The notes beneath the pieces are model-generated. The model was not told where the DNA came from. It was given only the letters and a program-made list of their open reading frames with translations, and made no database searches. Both the position numbers and the translations under genes were made by a program. From positions 49,101 through 113,100 of the forward strand of contig NW_002476398.1 of NCBI RefSeq assembly GCF_000189635.1: 64,000 nucleotides of DNA, read 5' to 3'. Position 1 is the first letter of the stretch. Each line of letters opens with the position of its first letter. Shown here piece by piece: positions 53,601 to 64,000 of the stretch. The DNA is from Tetrahymena thermophila SB210 (taxonomy: Eukaryota > Ciliophora > Oligohymenophorea > Hymenostomatida > Tetrahymenidae).

Positions 53601-56205
53601 AGCTCCAAACATTCCTGGATCATTTGCTTAAATGCAAATCCCTGTTTAACTTTCTCTTGCTGGATTCTACAAAGAAAGAGGATAGCATTAGTTATTTTTT
53701 AAACAATAATTTTGTGCACAATTAGTTGCTGGCATTGTATTCTAAGGCAGGCAGGTTTAGTCTTGTAAGCTTCTACCTACAGCTAATTAATTGTTACTAT
53801 CAAGAGGAATACAAGCTCCATTCAGTATGCAGTAATCACCTGCTAAACAATTTACAGAAACAGCTTTTATATAAAAAAGATTAGATATCTTAAATATTTT
53901 AAAGTGTTACTTATTTACTTTAATTTAAATCTGCACAGGTACCATCTTATAACTTAGCCTTGACACTTAGATTTGTTGAAAAGTATGTGCTTTAATACTA
54001 TAGAGGATGGCATACATAATAATTTCTAATGAAAAAAAGAGTAAAAATCTAATCATTTTATAAAGTTTAATTTTTTATACTGATATTTGAAAACACAGTT
54101 ATCTCCATAACACCATGATATCCCTATTTTTTTATTATTTTGTATGAATTAAAATTTGCTATGTAATCAAATATACCTATATAAGAAAGATCTAACTATT
54201 GTAAACATAATTATGTATATTACTCAACTCCTATGTACTAATTTCCATAAACAAAAGATCCAAGAGCTACACAATATTTTTAAGATTATGATAGCATATA
54301 AATGCAATATCCAGCAGGACATTTGTCAATATTTTAAGCTTATCCTGTGATAGGCTGATAAGGTAAGCATTTTGATGTCTTTTTTTCTTTAGCAAAATTA
54401 GGATTTGTTATATCTGTAGACAAACTCACACAAATATAATTTTATAAATCAGAGTCATATGTTAAGCATTAGTTATCATTCGGGCAAATACTTTTTTATA
54501 TGTCATTTTTAAATATTGGAATATTTAAAAAGAATTTACTTTTATAAACCCTAATATATACAATATCCTGAAGAATCTTTTTTAAACCAATTCATCACAA
54601 AGCATGATTAAACAGTAACTGTCCTGTAAACATCTCCATGCCTACCTGAGCTAACCAGAACATCGATCTGATATTATTATATGCAATAATATTAGTCACA
54701 GTACATTATCGTTTACCCTTGATCAGCTTTTTTATTAAAATTTAATTAACTATCCATCTAAATTATAAAAAATTAAAAATGATTTTACAGTTAACCTGCT
54801 GGTTAGCTTTAACACAGTCAAAATTTGCCTATGCTCCCTTTCAAAAAAAATGTAAAGAAATATGAAGTAGATTTACATATTCAAATAATAATTACAACAA
54901 AATTATTGCTTTAAAGAATAAGTTCACAAGAATTTCCATTAATACAAGTTGTTTTACTTGTGTTAGATGTGAAGCATTCTAAAAAATTTTATTCAGAGTT
55001 ACCACCACATGTTTAATCTTATCTTTTAGAGATAAGATTGTAACTATTCATTTGAATGCATTTTTGTTAAGAAATGCAGTATCTATTGTTTAATTTAAAA
55101 TTTAATATTGTAAGCTAATTCCTATCTAATCTTTTTTTACCCTTTTATACAGGATTTTAATGGATCTGATTAGTTTACAGTTGAATTTAACAGAAAGCAA
55201 TTATATCTAGAAGTGATCCCAATAATTTACAAAGTCTGATTGGGAATTTATACAAATTAATTGTGGTAATAACAATAAGTAGAGTTCAAATTAATAATGT
55301 CTATTTTTTATTAAAAACAGAATTAAAAAAAAATTTGATTAAACTAATCAAAATACTATTTATTATTATTGTCTAATTAACTTAAGATTTTGACAAACAA
55401 TAATTCACATTTTAGTAACTATATACTCCTATTATGTCAGTGTTTTAGTTGTAGACTATGCATTTTGAAGTATTTTAAGTTATTGTTAATAAACAAATAC
55501 TTAATCCATCATTAAAACAACTTTAAATATTATCTATCACTGACAGTTTAACGCATTATCCATTTAAATTTAATCCAGCATTTATATTTTTATCCATTTA
55601 AATACACTTTGTTCCATTGAAGCATTAACTATTATTTTTAAGCAAAAATATTTAAAATTCTGTCTTTCTAAAGGTTAAATTACTTTTAAGGACATTGGCA
55701 CATATAACTAGTCTTTAGTTATTACCCCTAATATATAAGATTATCATTTTTGTAGCAATACCCATCTTTTAAGAATTAAATTCCTATATAGAATATAATT
55801 AGTTTCTAATTACACAAACATCATAATTTTACTTGTAGGGGTTATTTATGTCAATTAGATATCAGTTAATTAAATACAGATAAGAATTTAGTTGCTATTC
55901 AAGTAACTTCCTACATAAGTATCAGTAGGATCAGAATTAAGCAAAATGCACATGGTTTTGGAAGAATCCATGCATACATTATTTGAATTTTTAGCACAAT
56001 AAAGTATATTAGACTTTTCTCTATCACTAGTACAGTTTCCTTAAGTGTCGGTTCCAGTGTAATCAGGTAAAATGTTGCTACAACCTTTCAGTTTTACTGC
56101 ATAACATTAATTGGCATTACATGTTAGTGCTTTTAAATGATTTGAAAGTTGGATAAAAATTATATAAAAATAAATTGAAAAATATTTAAATTCGAGCATT
56201 TTCAT
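44679..56205 (-). CDS. Giant cysteine-rich / PMP-like beta-helix multi-pass membrane protein, copy C
   Basis: The start at 56205 (a second in-frame ATG lies at 56199) opens a signal-like stretch (FSIYFYIIFIQLSNHLKA). The plan is that of copy B: cysteine modules (56000-53500), furin-like repeats (53400-51220), beta-helix (51000-47200) with GGAI-type motifs, CxxC stalk, membrane domain (45173-46038) and tail (44679-45124); the phases of the last two exons close. The tail ends in a Gln/Asn-rich stretch different from B and D. Two oddities: between 52592 and 52355 exons present in copy B are missing and the remaining phases do not match; and the intron 48855-49118 is longer than in B or D and carries a GC-richer hairpin. 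Ectodomain sequence is closer to D, membrane domain closer to B. It may be functional if a small exon restores the frame. Confidence 0.78.
45173..46038 (-). repeat. Membrane-domain exon of copy C, nearly identical to copy B
   Basis: This 866-nt exon in phase 2/1 is the partner of 32228-33090 (863 nt). High identity extends through the last intron and much of the last exon, then drops in the tail. Confidence 0.8.
49008..49055. repeat. GC-rich interrupted palindrome inside a copy C intron
   Basis: Outer arms AACTCT (49008-49013) and AGAGTT (49050-49055) flank an inner perfect stem CTCAC-TACT-GTGAG (49025-49038) preceded by GGGGG. It lies in the intron 48855-49118, which is about 100 nt longer than its counterpart in copy B (35669-35830). 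It may be a small insertion. Confidence 0.55.
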
Positions 56206-57884
56206 ACTTCTTTATTTAATGTTTGACACAAATAATTAATTTATTATTTTCTTTAGGTTTTTTAAAGAATTCTTCATAATATCATTAAGAAGAGCATTAA
56301 TAATTAATTGCTTTTAGAAATATCCAATTCGACTAAAAAAATAAGTAACAGAGCATATGAAAATCTATATTTTGTTTATGTTATTTTAAATTAACAATTA
56401 ATCTACCAAATTATTTACTTCAAAGACATTTATATCTAAAAGCTTTTTTTAAATGTACGTTGATATTTATTTTATTTATTTATTAATCAAAAACTATAAT
56501 CCTTTATTTTAATAGATCTAAAAAAGAATATCATTTATTTATGATTTTATTTCTAACTTGCTTAAAAATTATTGAAATTAAACTCTAAGAAATTTTTCAA
56601 AAAAGATGAAAGAAAATAGTGTTAAATTAAAAACCGATCTTAAAATCTGAAAGCGAATTCATTGCAATATTAATTTTTAATTAAAATTTTATATGCTCTG
56701 AATTATTTATATCATATACTTCCTTATTTTTTTTAGGTGTTTGGTGTCATATTAAAAATATTCATCTAAATCTAAATAAATTTCAGATGGTATTATTTCA
56801 TTCATACATAATTTGATTTAATTTCTGTGTTTGATAATAAATTAAAGGTCTTGATTATAAAAAAGTAGACTGTTATTTGATATTTATACTAAGATTTAGT
56901 AACTAGAAAAGCTAAATTTGAAATAAAAGAAATTGAATTATCTATTTAATAGTGAATTTATAGAAATTGAGTTTCTTTTGAAAATTGTCTTTTATAAAAT
57001 TAAAAATAATTAGATTAATTCTGTGTTAAGCTTACATTTAATTAAAATATTAGTTCAAAATAATTAAGAAATTGAATTGAATAGAGTTTAATTAAATTAA
57101 TGTAATATAAAATATATCAAGAATTTTTATTCAAATATGTAATAAAATATATAATCTAAATTTTTTAAATTTACTTCTTTGTAAAAAAATAATCCTCATT
57201 TTATCAATACTTATTAAAAAAACAAGTTATCGAAGAATGTGTTGGAAATAAGTGTTATATTTTGGTACCATACAGTACTAATTAAATTTGACAATTATTT
57301 ACTTTTATTCTCAAAATTAATTATCTGTTTAAATCTGAAAATAAAGAAAAATGTAAATACCAAGGCGCCAATTATTTAAATTATAATTTTATAATAAAAT
57401 GAGTAACAAAGTAAATGTTGTTAATACAAAATTATGTTTATTTGAATTTAATTATTTCAACATGAAAGCTCTTAATGATATTTTAATTTTATATAAAAAC
57501 TAAATTTTAAACATTTTATTTTTCTAAAAGGTAAACTTATTACTTTTATATGCTACAAAATGAATTACATTACAATAAAAACTAAATTTTTTAAGATTAT
57601 CAACATGAGCTTCTAAATAAATATTAATTATATTTTATTATTTTTCTATATAAACTTACTTTTTATATTAATTAAAGCAAATGCAATATTATTAATTATC
57701 AAAATAAAAGTGACAATCAAGAAATGTATGATTTAATACCTAATTTTATTTTTGTTTCAATTAATATAATTTTATTCTTAATTGATTAATAAATTTAGAC
57801 AAAAATGTATTCTTAAAAATTATTATTTGAATATAAATTTGAAATAATTATTTTGAAATAAATTTTAAGTAAAAGCAATTTAAA
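56206..57884 (-). other. Intergenic region between copies D and C
   Basis: About 1.7 kb of AT-rich sequence lies between the stop of copy D and the start of copy C. Short plus-strand open frames (for example from the ATG near 57461) lack coding composition. It should contain the copy D 3' UTR and copy C promoter; no motif can be named. Confidence 0.55.
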
Positions 57885-60800
57885 TCATTTTGTTATGTCG
57901 TCTTAATTATTAGGTTAATTATTTTATTTAATTTATTTTTTCTTTAATTATTACATAACTACAAGTTTCTTGTAACTTAAGTAGCTTTTAGCTATTTGTT
58001 TCTCTTATTTTTCCTTGTAATATTAAGCTAAAAGATTCTACTGTTTGCTATAAATTCTTTGTTTTATTAATTTCCAAAGCTCTTATGAACTTTTTTAATT
58101 TCTTTAATTTAATTTCTTTATTTTTAAATAGCTTAAAAATATTTTAAAATAATTTTAAGATAGACAATATGCCAATAAAATTAATATTGAAATATTTATA
58201 AAGAAAATGGTAGCTAAAGACTCATTTTTGTAGCTTTTCTAATTTAAATAGCTCATTAAACCAAAACTCACAGATAAACCAAAGCTAATATGTACTTCTA
58301 TATAATTTAATTCCTTTCTTTTGTAAGGTAAAACTGATAAAATTATTAAAAATAAATAATTATATAAATATTTTTACAAAATCAAAAAATTTACAATATA
58401 GTATTGATGTGGCATAAATAAAGCAGATCGAGCAGCAAATCGTATCTCTTAAAATGTATTACTAAAAATAAATACCTTCAACTAAAAATAATAATAATTT
58501 ATAAAGAGAAGAAGCAATTTCCCACCAGTAATAATAGTAATCTTGATACATAAATCGAAGGTAGTGAGGAGCTCTTTCATTTTCAAGAAAATCCTTTTTT
58601 GTCTTCATAAAATATTGTAAAGCAAATAAGAATAGAACTTAAAAGCTTAGTAATGAGATTGATACAATAAATCCAACTTATTTAATGTTCAATGTTACGC
58701 TTGGAAAATCTTTTATATAATTTTGACCCTAAACGGTTAGATAACTTAAGACTCCTATGAATAATTTGGCTAAATAAGGGATATTGTGAATTTAGACAAA
58801 AAAGAGGGATGCAATTCTTGTTATTTTATCAGTTTTTAAGTAAAATTATGATATTATAAACATAAATAGAAAGATAAATAAAAAAATTATTAATGATATA
58901 AATATCCTTGCATGACAAAAAGGTATCTGTTAAGTATCTAATAGAAGAATAAGCTTACAATCTAATAGCTTTAGCATATTATTAGGGGCATTGAATAACT
59001 CAAATATAAATTACTATAAGAATATTGGTAGTACATTGATAAATGGATTAATTAAACTTAGTAAGACTAAATAGTTTATTAAGATTTTAATCAAGTTGAA
59101 TTATTTGGTATCCTAAAAGATATTAACTTTTAAAAGGTAGAAAACTTTTTTCAATTTTTACACTTGAATTTATTTATTTATTATGTTTATTATAAATCCA
59201 TAAAATAATAGATTTATGAAAAATATTATTAAACTTGGAAAATTTTTGAATCCATCACACCTAATTTTTTAAATTAAATAAATATTTGTATTTAAGATAT
59301 TGTATTTTCTATTTAATATAATAATTAAAGATAAAAAAATAATATTTTCATTTTATATTTTTCAGAAAATTGATGATAAAATTAAAATGAATGATGATTG
59401 ATATTATTTAAAATGGAAATCACAATATATTATTAATCGTTAATACGTTTAGCATGTATAAGGAGTTATTTATTAGTATCTGTTTTCCCAGTATATTCCT
59501 TCTATGTCACAATCCATGCAAAATACTCCAATATTTCCTTATTTTATAATTATATTAGTAATATATTAGTTTAATAGTAATTTTTTTTACCTTCACTACA
59601 ATATCTATTTGTACTGCCCTATAATTTTTGAGATACTATTTTATCAATATCTCCAACACAATTTTATGATAAATAGCATTCTTAATATTCATATGTTGTT
59701 AAAGAATATCTCCAATATCCTCTTGGTAAATACATTATTGAGTTCTAACAAACAAAAGGACATTTGATACAATTTTATCCATCAACTAAATTAAATGTAC
59801 CAGCGGGGCAATTATAGCACATATCCTTTTTGCTATTATCTTAGACAAGAGTTGTACCCTTAGGACATAATTTTCTGAACTAAAAATGTATTTCAAAATA
59901 AATATTCTAAGAAATATTAAGAAAATTTCCCTATAAGTCATAATTAGGGATGTAGTTAAAATCAGAAGTAAGTCTAATTTTTAGCTATGACCCCAACTTT
60001 CCATAGATGGATAAATTAGATAAATTAAATAAGCCATTATTTTATTTTATCTATGAAGGAAAAATTGAAAAATCTTCCTAGTCTGTTTCTAATTTAAGAA
60101 TTATGTCATTTTTTAATTATGAAATTGGGTAATTTTCAGCATTTATAAGTTAAATTAACAAATCATCCTTTATTTTCATAATTTAATAAATTAATATATT
60201 GATTTGAAAATTATAATATATTTAAAATTTACTTTTTTTAAATAAAAAAAATAATAAATATTTATAATTATTTACTTGAATTATTCCGCTTAGAAAATTA
60301 TAAATTACAATTTTAGAATTATATTTTTGACCATTTAAAATTCCAATAAATCCTACAGCAGATTATTCTAACTAGTTTCCATATAATTTTGCAAAATTAT
60401 TTAACAATGTATTTTAGAATATCCTGCTAATAGGGAGGTTTTGCATTTAAAATAAAACACTACCAATAAGAGCTTAGTTATTCATAAATGACGAAAATGT
60501 TAATTAAATATTTTAAAATTTAGAATCAAGTTTATTATCAGAAGCTATAGCACCTCCATACATTTATGCTTTATTACCAGTAAATTATAAATTAGATAAA
60601 TATATTAGAGTGCTCTCTATAAAAATAGATCCTCCACTTTATAAAGCTAAGTTGCCAATAAAAGAGCAGTTTAATATTGTTTGATTTGCTTAGCTAAATT
60701 ATACTTAGTAGTCATTAAAATTTGTACATTCTAAAATTCTATTAGATTTTGATAAAGCTGGCATATGTAAATATAAAGAGCCTCCATTAAATGCAGTATT

Positions 60801-63800
60801 TTCTTAAAAAATACTTTAATCTATAAAAAGATGATTTGAATCAATAAATATATTCCCTTATTCACATAAAGCGCAATAGTTTTTTTAGAATATTAGCTTT
60901 TTAATTATAGCTGAGTTTGAATTGATTGATATTAAGCTTTTTATTTAATTATTTTGAGGATAAATAGGAAGATTAGTTAATTTATTGTTATTAAAATTAT
61001 CCCATTAAATCAAAACTTTCTTAGAGTTAGAGATACTAATTAAGTTGCTATAAACTTACAATTAATTGTATTAATTTTAATCAAGAGTTAGTAAAGTGAT
61101 AGATTAGAAATTCATTATTGATTGAAATGTAAGCTGAGCTAAATTTAAATTTTGAAATTATTGATTTGACTAACTTGATTAAAATATGCACTAAATAATA
61201 TCAACACTATAAAAGTTTTAAAAGGTAAACAATGAGTTAGCATTACTTTGTATCATTTATGAAGAGAAATAAGGTTATAAATTTCCAGAGAGTACTTTAA
61301 AGTTGTCTGTAATTGAAACAACATTTACATACATTGTTATTTGACTAGTGGCTTTTGACTAAAAAGAATAAATATTACTTCCACCTAGAGATAAATTATC
61401 TGTAAAGTGATTATATTAACTGACAAAAAAAAATTTAAGCAGCGAATTGGAAATATAAATAGATCCTCCTTAGTATAAAGATAGATTATTTTTAAAGGTT
61501 GTATTTAAGATGAATAGTTCACCAGTAGTTTAGCTTAATGAAATATCAAAATAGATAGCTCCTCCATAGCATTCTTATTTATTCTTTAAACTAAAGCTCC
61601 AATTATCAATAAAATTAGATAATTATATATATACTTTAGTCATCAATATACTTTAAAAATAAATAGCACCTCCTTAATAAGCTAAACCACCTGAAAATGT
61701 GGTATTAAATATTTATAGCTATGGTGAAATAAGGTTTAGTATTCCACCTTTTAAAGTAGAATCTTAAAATGCAAATTTAGAATTTTAGTTTTCTTATAAA
61801 ACAAAAGAAGAGTTGACTAAATTAATTTAGTTGCATCTAATTTACAAAATATTATGTGAGGGATGAACATAATAAGTTTAAATAAAGCTATTCTCTACTT
61901 ATAATAAGCCTATTTCCATTTAGATTAATAAGACAGTAGATAAAAATTATTCAGTTTATAAGTATTCCTATTCGTTTTAAAAAATATAGATTTAAATGAA
62001 AAATTTAAAATATTAGTTTTGTTATTAATTTAAAATCAAATAAAATAAATGTACCTCTAATTTACTAAATTTTCTATAGACATTAATTCCTTAAAAGTTA
62101 CTAATAAGAACAATTCCATCAATTTAAGATTTAATTTCTATAATATTTTATATCGGAACTTCAAAACTGATAGGTGGAATTCTTTTCAACTCGATCTCAT
62201 AAAAAGTGAAATTAACTAATTTGATTTAGTATAAGGACCTGTCATTATTTTAAATTTGATTCATTATTTAATGTATGATTATCAATTATTAGTATGTAAT
62301 TAGTTATCTTATCATCACATTTTGAATTACGCAAGTTAAATTTACCCTTTAAAGATCTAATATATTATATGCCGAAGACTAAGAAATTTATTACCCAACA
62401 TTTAGAATATTTATATTAACATTTTAAACACTTAGAATAGTTAAGAATTTTATAGCGATTTCGTCTTCAATTATTAATTTATTTATTGTTACGTTTGTTA
62501 CTGAATTAAATTAAAAGAATTTACTATTTTGTAATGTTAAATTTTGTATATTATAAGTATTATTTTTTATTTAGAAATCAGTGATGTTTAAAATTGCATT
62601 TTAACTTAAACTTAAATAAAAAATAAAAGCATGATTTGTATTCACTACATTAGACTAGAACTTAAACGAAGTGAAATTATATTGAATAATATTAGAATTT
62701 TATTAAACTGAGGATAGCTAGAATATTAGTGTATTTAAAAAAATATTATTCACAAATTGGAATTGTGAAATTTATATTTAGTCTAAATAAAATAAGCTTG
62801 GTAGCTAGTTTTATGAGCTAAAATCTGAAATTATACTATTATCTGACATTACTACTTAAGTAAATACTATTTTGTTAAAATGTTAAGAGTACATAATAAT
62901 GGAGTTATAAAAGCTGCTTTTGTAGATGCTAATATTAGTTAAATTTAAAGCTGAAGATTATTATAAGACTTGAAGTGAGGCTTGAACTAAAGTTGACTGT
63001 TATTAGAATATACTTTAGCTGATAGTAAAATTATACATATTTAAAATTCCAAAAAACTAAAAGGAGAAGAATTAACTAGAAATAAAAGTGCAATTCTAGA
63101 AAATAATATTTGTTATTTAGTAAGTTTATGGGGTAGCTATCTATTAAAATTTTAAATCAATTAAATTATTATTCTTGGTAGTAATGTTAGTGAAAGAAAC
63201 ATTATCAATTATTAGAGTTCCATTGAAGAATTAAAAACTTAACAAAAGTAAGTTAGGAGATAAGGTTTTGGAGCTAAATGTTACATTTTGTAACTAAATT
63301 GAATATATTTCTGTATTTTAAGATAAGAAACCAAAATTTCCATTTGAGTGTTTTGATACATAATTAATGTTTTATATTTAAATTTAGCTAAATCCATATA
63401 TTTATGCTACAGCTATTTACTAAACTGTAAAATAAGTTTGGTTATCTTAATTTTAGTCAGCCTTAATCGTCAGTGTCATAAATTCCAAAGAATTGATTGT
63501 ACTCTTCAAGCTATTTTAAAGATTTAGAGCAAAATTCTCAATGCAAATACCACTTTAGTCAATATATTAAATAGCAAGTTCTAACTTTCTCAATTACAGC
63601 TCATTATAAAACACATAAGCTCTATTTAAATCTTCTTCATTAAGTATTAATCTGTCTATGTTTACTTAAGAAATTTTAAACAAATTATAAGGGTCTGATA
63701 ATGTGCCTGATCCTAACTTCTATTCATATGTGCCACAAAATACATAAACATGAGATTTTTTTGTAAAGTAACATCCATTATCACTTTTTAAGCAAAGCTA

Positions 63801-64000
63801 GCATTTCATTTTTTTTTTATCATATCTTATTTCATACCTTTCAAGTTCCTAATATTAGCTTATTATCTTTTATTTACATGAGTAACACTTTGTATCATAT
63901 AAATCAAAGGCTCCATTCATAAAATATTAGCTCTTATCTTCACATGTTTCACATCTAAAATTTATTTTTTTAATATTTATTAAATAATTTTTAAGGCCAA
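57885..64000 (-). CDS. Giant cysteine-rich / PMP-like beta-helix multi-pass membrane protein, copy D (N-terminus outside window)
   Basis: The TGA at 57887-57885 closes the frame. Traced exons: 57885-58333 (last membrane segment and tail), 58395-59260 (membrane domain) and 62055-63954 (first beta-helix exon); phases close. The stalk has CMDCDIEGIYWE; the membrane domain begins CDGFKNFPSL and includes HYLRFMYQDYYYYWWE. That arrangement, a hydrophobic bundle with a conserved YWE-like motif before the last segments, recalls receptor or channel-like domains of other protist beta-helix proteins, but this is inference. The beta-helix part (62000-60300) has GGAIY repeats. The tail is rich in Lys and Gln and longer than in B and C. 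A splice acceptor conserved in B and C is lost here near 61920; an upstream AG (exon start 61967) keeps the frame. The cysteine-rich N-terminal half lies beyond 64000. Confidence 0.85.

Noticed and set aside
57461..57560. Short plus-strand open frame starting ATGAAAGCT
   Set aside because: It has about 30 codons, AT-rich composition and no coding bias or conserved motif.
31718..64000. Mating-type locus
   Set aside because: Tetrahymena mating-type genes also pair variable ectodomains with a shared membrane region, but they are a divergent pair. Here all copies are head to tail with PMP-type repeats, so only an analogy is justified.
1..64000. tRNA, rRNA or CRISPR features
   Set aside because: No cloverleaf-like GC islands, rRNA blocks or regularly spaced direct repeats were recognised on reading both strands.

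Overview
The window looks like nuclear DNA of an oligohymenophorean ciliate close to Tetrahymena. It is extremely AT-rich. Long reading frames exist only if TAA and TAG are read as glutamine and TGA is the sole stop. Genes are cut by many short, AT-rich GT..AG introns, mostly about 30-190 nt. With the standard code almost nothing survives, so I rebuilt all models by hand. Exon lengths and intron phases close exactly for the plus-strand genes, the small secreted gene and the 3' halves of the large minus-strand genes. Other exon boundaries in the large genes are less certain. No rRNA, tRNA, telomere repeat, CRISPR array or intact transposon was seen.

Layout. (1) Positions 1-11018, minus: the first of four giant paralogues (copy A), cut by the left edge. 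(2) Positions 12473-17450, plus: two tandem paralogous two-pass membrane proteins with identical exon architecture. (3) Positions 18096-19254, plus: a sperm-tail PG-rich repeat (SHIPPO-type) protein. (4) Positions 20844-21299, minus: a small intronless secreted protein with C-ending codons typical of highly expressed ciliate genes. (5) Positions 21300-25080: AT-rich, with one doubtful gene candidate. (6) Positions 25081-31012, plus: a polycystin/REJ-like receptor with furin-like repeats, a REJ region, a GPS-like motif and several membrane segments. (7) Positions 31718-44031, 44679-56205 and 57885 to the right edge, minus: copies B, C and D of the giant family, head to tail.

The giant paralogues share one plan: signal peptide, repeated small cysteine modules, furin/growth-factor-receptor-like cysteine repeats, and a long beta-helix region with PMP-type GGAI and FxxN motifs. 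These are followed by a CxxC stalk, a multi-pass membrane domain and a divergent Q/K-rich cytoplasmic tail. They look like surface receptors or adhesins. The most notable signals are evolutionary. The membrane-domain exon is nearly identical in B and C, although C is closer to D in the ectodomain, which suggests gene conversion. Copy C has lost exons in a way that breaks intron phase. Copy D has lost a splice acceptor that B and C keep. Together these point to an actively recombining surface-protein locus.
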